Of a stretch of DNA of 64,000 bases, positions 43,661 to 52,405 are shown in pieces (the stretch's first letter is position 1; each line of letters starts with the position of its first letter). The DNA is from Roseiarcus sp963770035 (lineage in GTDB: Bacteria > Pseudomonadota > Alphaproteobacteria > Rhizobiales > Beijerinckiaceae): contig CAVYON010000067.1 of the NCBI GenBank assembly GCA_963770035.1, forward strand, positions 310,001-374,000, in the 5' to 3' direction. A model generated the notes under the pieces. The model was not told where the DNA came from and did no database searches. It saw nothing but the letters and a program-made list of their open reading frames with translations. Position numbers and translations under genes: made by a program.

Positions 43661-45583
43661 TCAGATCTCGAACTCGACGCCGATCTCCAGGACCTGCGAA
43701 CTCGGGATCCTGAAATAGGCGCCGGGGCGCTGAGCGTTGCGGTGCATGAAGGCGAAGATCGCTTCGCGCCAGCGCGCCAGCCCGGGGCGCTTGCCGAGCG
43801 GAACGATCGTTTCGTGAGTGATGAAATAGATCGCTCGGCCGAGGTCGAATTCCTCGATCTCCCCGCGCGCCATTGCGTCGGCCAGCTCTTGCGGCACGTC
43901 CGGCTGCTCCATGAAGCCGAAGCGCAGCTCGGCCCGCGTCAGTCCTTCCTCGATCGGGGTGACCTTGATCCGCTCGTGAACCGGCTGGCGCGGTATCTGC
44001 GTGACTGCGATGCAGACCAGCACGACGTTGGCGTGCAGGACGCGGTTACAATTCACGTTGTGCGAAAGCGCAACCGGCACACCCTTGGTCATACGGCCGA
44101 GGACAATGGCGGTTCCTGGAATGCGGGTCGGCGGGGCGCCCCGCAACCCCTCGAGAAAATCATACGTGCGCTCGCGGATCTTGACCCGCACCTCGTCCAT
44201 GACCTCTCGGCCCTTTCGCCACGTCAGCATGAGGAACGAGATCACGAAGGCGATCAGCAGGGGGAACCACCCGCCGTCGACGAGCTTGGTCGAGGTCGAT
44301 GCGAAGAACAGGAGATCGAGCGCCAGCAGGCTGCCGTTGACCGCATAGACGACGAGCCGGTTGTGCTTCCAGTGCAGCGCGACGAACGTCGCCATCAGGG
44401 TCGTGATCACCATGAGGAGCGACACTGCGATGCCGAACGCGCCGGCCAGCGCATCGGACGATCCAAAGCCGATCACCGCCGTCAGCGTTCCGGCCGCGAG
44501 CGCCCAGTTGACGAAGGGGATGTAGATCTGACTGATCTCGCGGCCCTCCGTGTGAATGACGTTCATGCGCGGCAGGAAGCCGAGGTTGATCGCCTGCTGG
44601 GTCATCGAATAGGCGCCCGAGATGATCGATTGCGAGGCGATGACGGTTGCGACCGTGGCGAGCCCGATCAGCGGGTAGTGCGCCCATGACGGCGCGAGCG
44701 CGTAGAACGGATTGTCCAAAACCTCCGGCGAGTTGGGTTCGGCGAGCAGGAGCCCGCCCTGGCCGAAGTAGCACAGCGTCAGCATCGGCAGCGCCACGCC
44801 GAACCAGGCGACCCGGATCGGCAGCGGCCCGAAATGGCCCATGTCGGCGTAGAACGCTTCGCCGCCCGTCACCGCGAGAAAGGCGCCGCCGATCACCACA
44901 AGAGCCAGAGGCCCCGCGCTCCACAGGTAGGTCACGGCCGGCAACGGGCTCAGCGCGGCGAGTACCGCAGGCGATCTGAGGATCCCGCCGACGCCGAGCA
45001 CGCCCGCGACGACGAACCAGACCAGCATGACGGGCCCGAACAGGCCGCCGACAAAGGACGTGCCGTAGCGCTGGATGATAAAGAGCCCGGCGAGAATGAC
45101 GACGGTTAGGGGCACGACGACGTGCTCCATGTGCGGCGCGTAGAGCTTGATCCCCTCGATCGCGGAGAGAACCGAGATCGCCGGCGTGATGACGCCGTCC
45201 CCATAAAGCAGCGTCGCCCCGATAAGGCCGACCATCAGCAGCGCGGCGCGCCGCGTATTGTGCTTCGCCCGGTGCGGGTTGACGAGCGCGAGCAGGGCCA
45301 GAATGCCTCCCTCGCCGTGGTTGTCGGCCCGCATGATCAGGATCGCGTACTTGATCGAGATGACGACGATCAGCGACCAGAAGATCAGCGAAACGATGCC
45401 GAGCACCAACTCCAGCGTCACCTGACCATTGGGGTTTGCGGCTTTGGCCGCGACGTCGAGGGTGTAGAGTGGGCTCGTGCCGATGTCGCCGAACACTACC
45501 CCCATGCAGGCGAGCGACGCCCACGCCAGCGAATGCCCCTTCTCGTCGGCCGTTCCCGTCCCTGCTTTCGCCATCGCTCTCAT
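43661..45583 (-). CDS. kup: low-affinity potassium transporter Kup
   Basis: K+/H+ symporter of the inner membrane, 640 residues with 12 helices. Signatures: MGVVFGDIGTSPLYTLDVAA, RADNHGEGGILALLAL, GDGVITPAISVLSAIEGIK and VTGGEAFYADMGHFGPLPIR. The C-terminal cytoplasmic domain (GTAIVLGRMTKGVPVALSHN to LEIGVEFEI) is complete. Start taken at 45583 (MRAMAKAGTGTADEKGHS); 45574 is equally possible. It is encoded alone next to the composite element. Confidence 0.95.
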   Translation of the reverse strand: MRAMAKAGTGTADEKGHSLAWASLACMGVVFGDIGTSPLYTLDVAAKAANPNGQVTLELVLGIVSLIFWSLIVVISIKYAILIMRADNHGEGGILALLALVNPHRAKHNTRRAALLMVGLIGATLLYGDGVITPAISVLSAIEGIKLYAPHMEHVVVPLTVVILAGLFIIQRYGTSFVGGLFGPVMLVWFVVAGVLGVGGILRSPAVLAALSPLPAVTYLWSAGPLALVVIGGAFLAVTGGEAFYADMGHFGPLPIRVAWFGVALPMLTLCYFGQGGLLLAEPNSPEVLDNPFYALAPSWAHYPLIGLATVATVIASQSIISGAYSMTQQAINLGFLPRMNVIHTEGREISQIYIPFVNWALAAGTLTAVIGFGSSDALAGAFGIAVSLLMVITTLMATFVALHWKHNRLVVYAVNGSLLALDLLFFASTSTKLVDGGWFPLLIAFVISFLMLTWRKGREVMDEVRVKIRERTYDFLEGLRGAPPTRIPGTAIVLGRMTKGVPVALSHNVNCNRVLHANVVLVCIAVTQIPRQPVHERIKVTPIEEGLTRAELRFGFMEQPDVPQELADAMARGEIEEFDLGRAIYFITHETIVPLGKRPGLARWREAIFAFMHRNAQRPGAYFRIPSSQVLEIGVEFEI

Positions 45584-46438
45584 TCGAGCGCCTTTTTCGC
45601 CGGAACCTGGCCGCACGGGCTGTGACCCCCGAGCAATCGGCCATCTAACGACGCGATCAATGTGCGCCGCCGCGATCCAGCGGTCAACGCGAGGATTCAC
45701 AGAGCGTTTCTCCCAGCGGCGAGGCCGGCCCCGAGAAAATCTGCGGGCATCCGCCTAGGACTGGGACATTCGGCCTCAAAGAGACACCCGCAATGTCTCA
45801 TTAGGCGGACTTCCTCCGATCGCCCGACCCCCCCGTAACGCGAGCAACGCACAAAGCGGCGAACGAAGGCTCAACGCGCAGGAAGCCGTAGGTCCTGCCG
45901 ACGGCCCCCTTCAGGCCGACCGCCTGCCGACATGACGCCGAGCGCACCTACCGGGCTCGGAATTTTGGGACGGCTTGCGCCCGCCGCCGAATAGTGCCGG
46001 ATCTAAGCCGCCGCTAACACCGTGCGCGATCCGGAATCCCCGATCTAGTCGTTTTTCCACGACGTTTCTGTCTCGACAGCGGCTACACCGTCTCCCTCGA
46101 AAGGCTGAAGCGAGGGCGAGGGGAACTCGGAACCCGATTCACGCGGGGGCGAGAAGCGGCATCGGCTGAACAAACGTACTGAATGAAGTGCCAAAGTTTG
46201 CCGCATTGTCCCGCTCCAGGGTGCCTTCTCTTCAACTTATCAGCGCCATCTGTCAAATTCGCCGATTTTTGCTAACAATTCGGGGCGCGCAGCTGAACGC
46301 TTGACTTATCCAACGACATAGGGTACAAACATTTGTAGCCAGTATGGATCAAATGTGCGTTGATAGACCGCAGGCTCGCGGCGCAACGAAAGTCAGTTTT
46401 TGGGCTCCGAGGTCGCAACAGGCTGGTTGGGAGGAAAA
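45584..46438. other. intergenic, no supported gene
   Basis: An 850-bp gap upstream of kup and of the interrupted hydrolase. The part after 46200 is less GC-rich (for example TTTTTGCTAACAATTC) and probably holds the hydrolase promoter. No gene or RNA was recognised. Confidence 0.45.
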
Positions 46439-46495
46439 ATGGCTGAGACCTATGATCACGAAGGCAATGCTGTCAGTCACGGCCGAGCGCGGGTC

Positions 46496-47555
46496 GCAGC
46501 TTATTGCGTTGTCCCAGGTTTATCCACATTTGGTGTCGTCGGCACGGTAGCCGCTTGATTTTGGCCGCCATTTTCCGCGCCGCCGATGCTGTCCTGACGC
46601 ATTCCGGTCGCGGTCTTTCTGCGTCTCGGCGCTCGGCGGGGCGTCGCGGTTCCCTTGCGCGGATTGGCGCGGCCGATGATGTCCCAATAGCTCGCGGGCG
46701 CGTGATGCGCCGTGAGGCCGAGCACGGTTTCGAACGAAGCGTGGCGATAGAAGCGGCGGTTGTAGCGGAACACGAACTCGTTGAGATAAGTATCGGCGTG
46801 CTTGCGGCGCAGTCCGTGATAGGTGCCCAATCCCCACCGCTTCACCAGGGCGAAGACCCTATAAATCCAGGGCAGCACGATGTGCGCGGCCATCTTGCCG
46901 ACGATGCGCGGATCGTGGCGGTAGTCGGTCAATCCTGGATACGAGGCGTGGCCGTCCGTCAGCAACGTCGCGCCGGGCTTTACATTGGCTCGCACGAAAG
47001 CCTCGATCGAGGCCGCCGTGTTGTCGGCGATCACCGCGAGGCGGACGCGGCCTGAACGGGTATCGACTTCGACGACGCCTTCGAGAAGTTCGCGATCCGG
47101 ATCGACCATCGAGCGCCGCAGTTTCTGCGCCAGCAGCCAAGCTGTTCTGTAGGTGAGGCCGAGTTGATCCTCCAACTGCCGCGCCGACATGCCGTTGGAA
47201 TGTGTCGCCATCAAATGGCCGGCCCAGAACCACGCCGTCAGCGGCAGCCGCGTGCGGTGCATCGCTGTGCCCGCCGTGATCGAAGTCTGACGACGGCAGC
47301 CATAGCACTCGAAGGTGTATGCCCGGCTCTTCAGCGCGGCGGCGCGATTGCCGCCGCAGGAAGGACACACGAAGCCGCTTGGCCAGCGACGGTTGAACAA
47401 GAAAGCCGCACAGCTCGCCTCGTCGGGAAACTCCTTCTGGAATTCGGTGAGTGATCGCCCCCTTGCCACAGGCTGTCCCTTCGGAGCCCCGAAGCGCGGC
47501 TCAACCAGGACTGGATACCACATTTAGGCGAACCTGGGACAACGCAAGAAGCTGC
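46496..47555. mobile_element. IS1595-family insertion sequence
   Basis: 1060 bp with 25-bp terminal inverted repeats (46496-46520 and 47531-47555) matching at 24 positions, starting GCAGCTT and containing TGCGTTGTCCCAGGTT. It is flanked by the perfect 8-bp direct repeat CGCGGGTC (46488-46495 and 47556-47563), the duplication length known for IS1595. It holds one transposase gene on the minus strand. The clean target duplication indicates simple, relatively recent transposition into the hydrolase gene. Confidence 0.93.
46501..47469 (-). CDS. IS1595-family transposase, internally deleted
   Basis: DDE transposase with an N-terminal zinc ribbon (FVCPSCGGNRAA, YTFECYGCRRQTSITAGTAM), the helical region THSNGMSARQLEDQLGLTYR and the catalytic core LLTDGHASYPGLTDYRHDPR to TYHGLRRKHADTYLNEFVFR. 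After the first catalytic Asp (LLEGVVEVD) it continues at once with TRSGRVRLAVIADN. From memory, family members have about 45 residues there (beginning QTEIPF), so an in-frame deletion is likely and activity doubtful. GTG 47469 (VARGRSLTEFQKEFPDE) is the usual family start; the frame is open to 47523. Confidence 0.85.
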   Translation of the reverse strand: MARGRSLTEFQKEFPDEASCAAFLFNRRWPSGFVCPSCGGNRAAALKSRAYTFECYGCRRQTSITAGTAMHRTRLPLTAWFWAGHLMATHSNGMSARQLEDQLGLTYRTAWLLAQKLRRSMVDPDRELLEGVVEVDTRSGRVRLAVIADNTAASIEAFVRANVKPGATLLTDGHASYPGLTDYRHDPRIVGKMAAHIVLPWIYRVFALVKRWGLGTYHGLRRKHADTYLNEFVFRYNRRFYRHASFETVLGLTAHHAPASYWDIIGRANPRKGTATPRRAPRRRKTATGMRQDSIGGAENGGQNQAATVPTTPNVDKPGTTQ

Positions 47556-48525
47556 CGCGGGTCAACGGCATCCGCATGCACTACGTCACCGCGGGCCGAG
47601 GGCCGGCTCTGCTTCTGCTTCACGGAACGCCAAAGAATCATTTTTACTGGCACAAGATCATTCCGCTCCTGACGGACAGCTTCACCGTCGTGGCGCCGGA
47701 CTTGCGCGGCTTCGGCTACACGGACAAGCCGCCGGCCGAGGAAGGCTACGACAGCCTGACCAACGCAAAGGACGTCGCCGAGTTGATGATTCAGCTTGGC
47801 CACCAACAGTTCCATCTTCATGGCGAAGATCGCGGCGCCGAATTCGCGTACGCCCTCGCGGCGTCTTATCGCGATCGGGTCAAGACCATGTCCTTCTGCG
47901 AGATGCTGCTATCCGGCGAAGGGCTCGAAGAATGGTCGAACTTCACGCCGGAAAACATCTCGTCACAGTTCCGCCAACAGGGCGTATGGGTCTGGCACAT
48001 CCCGTTCTTCTGGATTCCTCATCTGCCCGAGATGCTCATTACCGGGCGTGAGCGCGAGTTCTGGGAGTTTTGGATCAAGGCCGAAACTTGGAATCCCTAC
48101 GCACTCTCCGAAGAAGCGATTAGCGAGTGGATCAGCTGCCTCAAGGCGCCAGGAGGGTTGCGCGGTTGCCTCGAAACCTATCGCGCAGGTCTGAAAAACG
48201 CGCGGATCAACAAGGAATTGAAGCAAGAAAAGCTGACCCTGCCGATCATGACGGTCGGCGCGCCGGAATTCTTCGGCCCGCTGGTCCAAGATCAAATGCT
48301 GAAGGTCGCCGACAGGGTCGAGCGATCCGCGGTGTTCGAGCAGTGCGGCCATAGCCTTGCGCTCGAAGCCGAGCATCGCCTGGCCGGGATGCTGAAGGAA
48401 TTCATGCTTCGCCTCTGACCCGGCGCTGTTTCGGCGCGCCTCTGCGGCGCGTCGCGACGGCCAAGACCAAGCCCGGCGCCAAGCCGGCTCAATCGAAACA
48501 ATCCCCAACGAGTGAAGGAAAGCCC

Positions 48526-49707
48526 ATGTTCAGGACGCCCAAATTGAGCGCGATCGCGACCGCGCTTCTTGTCGCGGTTTCCGCTCCGACCGTCGCTTTC
48601 GCCGCCGACAACATCGCAAAGGACATCAAACAGCCGCTCTGGTATCAGCCGCCGACGGCAAAGACGATGGATCTCGCCAAGATCGACGACCTGTCGAACA
48701 CGGTGGTGAGCGATGGCCAGCGCGGCGAAGCCGGCGTGCTCGCCTCGACGCTGAAGATCACCGACGAGCAGTTGGCCAAGATCAAGGCTGGCAACTTCAC
48801 GGTGGCAATCTCGCTCGGATGGCTCGGCGACGACTGGGCGTCGGAGCAGACGAAGGGCTTGAAGGAGACCTTCGAGAAGCTCGGCGTCAAGGTCATTGCG
48901 GAAACCAACGCCAACTGGGACGACGCCAAGCAGATCGCCGACCTCGATGCCATCGCCGTCTTGAAACCGAACCTCCTGGTGTCGATCCCGCTCAACGAGC
49001 AGACCACCGCGTCCGCCTTCAAGAAGATCGCCGACGCCGGCACAAAGGTCGTGTTCATCGACCAGGCCGTCGATGGAATAAATCCGGGCAAGGACTACGT
49101 CTCCATCATCTCCTCCGACAATCTCGCGCTCGGCATGTATATCGCCGACCTTCTGGCGAAGTCGATCGGCGGTAAGGGCGAGGTCGCGGCGATGTATTTC
49201 GCCAACGACTTCTACGTGACGAACCTTCGCTATGAAGGCTTCGTCGCCCGCCTGATGGCCAAGTATCCGGACATTAAGCTTGTTACGGCGGCCGGCCATG
49301 ACGATCCGAACAAGGGCCAGGAAGTCGCGCAGGCGGTTCTCGCCCGCTACCCCAACATCAATGGCCTCTATGGATCGTGGTCGATCCCGGCGATGGGTGC
49401 AGCGACGGCGGCGGAAGTCGCCGGCAAGACGCCTGCGAATTTCAAAATCGTGTGCGAGAACTTCGATCAGATAGTCGCGGCCAATCTGGCCAAGGGCGGA
49501 CTGATCGCCGGCATCTCGTCGCAAAGGCCTTATGCGCAGGGCGTCGCGGAAGCGACGGTCGGAGCTCTGGCTCTGATTGGCGAAAAAACGCCTCCCTACG
49601 TTGTCGTGCCGCCGCTCGGCGTGGATCGTGCGAACCTGCCACAATCCTACAAGACGATCTATCGCATCGATCTGCCGACCGAGATGGCCAAGGATCTCTC
49701 AAAATAG
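48526..49707 (+). CDS. sugar/polyol ABC transporter substrate-binding protein
   Basis: Periplasmic binding protein of the ribose/galactose type, 393 residues. Signal peptide MFRTPKLSAIATALLVAVSAP...AFA is followed by an extension of about 70 residues and then the type I fold: TVAISLGWLGDDWASEQTKG, LVSIPLNEQTTASAFKKIAD, YVSIISSDNLALGMYIADLL and LYGSWSIPAMGAATAA. It leads a three-gene importer operon with the ATPase and permease. The adjacent catabolic genes suggest a polyol or branched sugar as ligand. Confidence 0.9.
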   Translation: MFRTPKLSAIATALLVAVSAPTVAFAADNIAKDIKQPLWYQPPTAKTMDLAKIDDLSNTVVSDGQRGEAGVLASTLKITDEQLAKIKAGNFTVAISLGWLGDDWASEQTKGLKETFEKLGVKVIAETNANWDDAKQIADLDAIAVLKPNLLVSIPLNEQTTASAFKKIADAGTKVVFIDQAVDGINPGKDYVSIISSDNLALGMYIADLLAKSIGGKGEVAAMYFANDFYVTNLRYEGFVARLMAKYPDIKLVTAAGHDDPNKGQEVAQAVLARYPNINGLYGSWSIPAMGAATAAEVAGKTPANFKIVCENFDQIVAANLAKGGLIAGISSQRPYAQGVAEATVGALALIGEKTPPYVVVPPLGVDRANLPQSYKTIYRIDLPTEMAKDLSK

Positions 49708-49770
49708 CTTTGAGTTCGGGGACGCTCGCAATTGGACGCCCCCTCCTCAATCTGACGCAAGGCGGGTCCC

Positions 49771-51267
49771 ATGTTGAACGACAACATCCTCGAGATGCGA
49801 GGGATCGAGAAGGCCTTCAGCGGAATCCCGGTCCTCAAACGCGCGAATTTCGCCCTGCGGCGCGGCGAAGTGCACGCCCTGATGGGTGGAAACGGCGCCG
49901 GCAAGTCCACGCTCATGAAGATCCTCACCGGCGTCTACACGAAGGACGGCGGAGCGGTGTCCATCGAGGGCCGGGAAATCAATTTCTCGACCCCCGTCGA
50001 GGCGGAGCGGGCCGGAATCGCAATGATCTTCCAGGAATTCAGCCTGGTGCCGACGCTCACAGTCGCCCAGAACATGTTTCTGAACCGGGAGCCGCGCTCG
50101 GCTGGCGGCGCGTTCCTCAGGGACGCCGAGGCTCGCCGTCAAGCGCAGGAGATCATTGCGGAACTTGACGCGAAAATCGACGTCAGCACCCCGGTGGAGC
50201 AATTGAGCGTCGGAATGTGCCAGATGGTGGAGATCGCCAAGGCCCTCTCCAAGAATGCGCGTATCCTCATCATGGATGAGCCGACCTCGTCGCTGTCGAA
50301 AGAGGAGACGGATACTCTCTTCCGGTTGATCGAGAGGCTGAAGACCAACGGCATTTCGATTGTCTACATCTCGCACAGAATGGCGGAGATTTTCGCGGTC
50401 TGCGACAGGATCACCGTCTTGCGCGACGGCGAGAGCGTCCTGACCGACGACTGTGGGAAACTCACCATGGAGGCTCTGGTTGCCGCGATGCTTGGAAGCG
50501 CGGCCGGTTCCTCGCTCGAATGGCAACCCCGTTCTCATGCGCTCGGCTCCTCGCCAGTCCTGCAAGTCGATGACGTCACCGTCGAGGGCCGTTTTGAGCA
50601 TGTCTCGTTCCATGTGTTTCCCGGCGAAATCGTCGGCCTTGCAGGACTGATGGGATCGGGACGAACGGAAATCGCGGAGACCATATTCGGGGTCCGGACC
50701 GCCGACAGCGGCCGGATCCTCCTGAACGGCAAACCGATCTCCGGAATACGGGACGCGATGGCGGCCGGCGTCGGCCTCGTTCCCGAGAACCGGCGAACGC
50801 AAGGACTCCTGCTCGAACACTCGGTACGAGACAACATAATGTTGCCGAGTCTGGCGGCTTTCACCAGCGGGATCTTCGTCAACGACGCTGTGGGGACCAA
50901 AACATCCCTGGATTTTATCAACAGCCTGAGAATCAAGACTGATGGTCCCACCAAGATCGTGCGCCTGCTTTCCGGTGGAAACCAGCAGAAGGTCGTTCTC
51001 GCCAAATGGCTGGCGCGCCATCCGAAGCTGTTGATCCTCGATGAGCCGACCATCGGGGTCGACATCGGAGCGAAGTCCGACATCGTCGGCATTATCCGCA
51101 GGCATGCGGCCCAAGGCGCCGCGATCCTGGTGATTTCGTCGGAGTTCGAGGAGCTCCTCGCGCTGAGCGACCGCCTGCTGGTCATATACGACGGGCGTCT
51201 CATCAAGGAAATCGACCGCCAATCCATCGCTACGGAGGAGGTCCTGCACCATGCAGTCCAAGGTTAA
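49771..51267 (+). CDS. sugar ABC transporter ATP-binding protein (RbsA type)
   Basis: Energises the importer. The 498-residue protein has two fused ATPase domains. The first has Walker A MGGNGAGKSTLMK, signature EQLSVGMCQMVEIAKALS and Walker B ILIMDEPTSSLS. The second has the degenerate Walker A LMGSGRTEI usual for RbsA-like proteins, signature LLSGGNQQKVVLAKWL and LLILDEPTIGVDIGAKSD. It overlaps the permease gene by 17 bp (51251-51267), showing coupled translation. Confidence 0.93.
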   Translation: MLNDNILEMRGIEKAFSGIPVLKRANFALRRGEVHALMGGNGAGKSTLMKILTGVYTKDGGAVSIEGREINFSTPVEAERAGIAMIFQEFSLVPTLTVAQNMFLNREPRSAGGAFLRDAEARRQAQEIIAELDAKIDVSTPVEQLSVGMCQMVEIAKALSKNARILIMDEPTSSLSKEETDTLFRLIERLKTNGISIVYISHRMAEIFAVCDRITVLRDGESVLTDDCGKLTMEALVAAMLGSAAGSSLEWQPRSHALGSSPVLQVDDVTVEGRFEHVSFHVFPGEIVGLAGLMGSGRTEIAETIFGVRTADSGRILLNGKPISGIRDAMAAGVGLVPENRRTQGLLLEHSVRDNIMLPSLAAFTSGIFVNDAVGTKTSLDFINSLRIKTDGPTKIVRLLSGGNQQKVVLAKWLARHPKLLILDEPTIGVDIGAKSDIVGIIRRHAAQGAAILVISSEFEELLALSDRLLVIYDGRLIKEIDRQSIATEEVLHHAVQG

Positions 51268-52234
51268 CGTCCCAGCCATCCTGCGGATGCCCGCAGGCTT
51301 CGCCTTCAAGGTTCAGCTCCGCGACTATGTCGTCTATATCTGCTTCGCGGCGGTGCTGGTCTTCTTTGCGCTAACGATCGGCGACAAAGGCTTCCTGACC
51401 GTCGCGAACCTTTTCAACATCACCCGGACGACCTCGATGATCGCGATTATGGCGGTCGCCATGACGTTGATTATTTCCGCGGGGGAGCTCGACCTTTCAG
51501 TGGGCTCGATCGCTGCGCTGGCTGCGCTGACGGCCGCGCTGGCCATGCAGGCCGGCTGGGGCATTGTTGGCGGGGTGGCTGCAGGCTTGCTCAGCGGTCT
51601 GATCGTCGGCGCATTGAACGGCTTCTTCGTCACGGTCGTGAACATTCCGTCGTTCCTGGTGACGCTGGGCATGATGCAGTTCGTTCGCGGCCTTGACATG
51701 CGGATCACCTACACAAAACCTGTCCCGATCGCGAACTCCACATTCAACAACATCTTCGGAATCGGGTCGATCGGACCCTTTCCCTCCCTCTTCGTCTGGT
51801 CGATCGTCGTCGCCGTGGTGGGCCACATCGTCCTCAAATATACGCCCTTTGGTCGGGCCGTCCTTGCGACCGGCGGCAACAGGGTGGCGGCGGGCTACTC
51901 CGGAATCAACACGTCTCGCGTAAAGTTCATCTGCTTCCTGATTACGGGGGCCGCGTCCGCTCTTTCGGGTCTGCTCTTTTCCGGCATGATGCAGACGGCC
52001 CGCTATTCGTTCGGCACGGGCGGCGAACTCGCCGCCATCGCGGCCGTCATTCTCGGTGGGACCAGCCTTTTCGGCGGCACGGGGACGATTGTCGGCACTT
52101 TCATCGGCGTGTTGCTCATCGGGACGATCAACAACGGGCTCATCATCATGGGCCTCGACGTCAGCGAGCAGAACATGGTCGCTGGGGCGATCATCATTCT
52201 GGCCGTGGCATTCGGTCGGAAACCCAACGGTTGA
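51251..52234 (+). CDS. sugar ABC transporter permease (RbsC type)
   Basis: Membrane subunit of 327 residues and about ten helices, starting MQSKVNVPAILRMPAGFAFK. The motif ISAGELDLSVGSIAALAAL and GRAVLATGGNRVAAGYSGIN are conserved in RbsC-like permeases, as is AAVILGGTSLFGGTGTIVGT. It ends the importer operon and converges on the lpd gene of the catabolic series after about 170 bp. Confidence 0.93.
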   Translation: MQSKVNVPAILRMPAGFAFKVQLRDYVVYICFAAVLVFFALTIGDKGFLTVANLFNITRTTSMIAIMAVAMTLIISAGELDLSVGSIAALAALTAALAMQAGWGIVGGVAAGLLSGLIVGALNGFFVTVVNIPSFLVTLGMMQFVRGLDMRITYTKPVPIANSTFNNIFGIGSIGPFPSLFVWSIVVAVVGHIVLKYTPFGRAVLATGGNRVAAGYSGINTSRVKFICFLITGAASALSGLLFSGMMQTARYSFGTGGELAAIAAVILGGTSLFGGTGTIVGTFIGVLLIGTINNGLIIMGLDVSEQNMVAGAIIILAVAFGRKPNG

Positions 52235-52405
52235 ACGCAACGCGTCGTAGTGATGCGCGCAACCTGCGTCTGCATGCGCGCCGCCGTCCGGCGACGCGGT
52301 GGGGCCGGGCCTCAGGCGGAGCTGTCGGATCGCCTCGAAAGGAACTCGGAGCGCGGGCCGCCGGTGAGCGCGCCCGCTGTTGCAAATCCCCGCCAACCCC
52401 AGCCC

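Larger units (their letters stand above)
46439..48418 (+). pseudogene. alpha/beta hydrolase (epoxide-hydrolase/dehalogenase type) interrupted by an IS
   Basis: ATG 46439 follows GGGAGGAAAA, and the first 19 codons read MAETYDHEGNAVSHGRARV. The insertion sequence follows, and the gene resumes at 47564 with NGIRMHYVTAGRGPALLLLH. Removing the IS and one 8-bp target copy gives an unbroken protein of 303 residues. The hydrolase core has the oxyanion HGTP, the nucleophile elbow HGEDRGAEFAYALA (Asp nucleophile) and the catalytic His in QCGHSLALE. The Asp nucleophile points to epoxide hydrolases or haloalkanoate/haloacetate dehalogenases. An internal ATG (MHYVTAG) could restart translation of nearly the whole domain. 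Confidence 0.88.

Noticed and set aside
44160..45644. 494-codon minus-strand frame across kup
   Set aside because: Out-of-frame shadow of the intact Kup gene.
45584..46438. RNA gene in the gap before the hydrolase
   Set aside because: No tRNA-like or known riboswitch pattern could be made out by eye.
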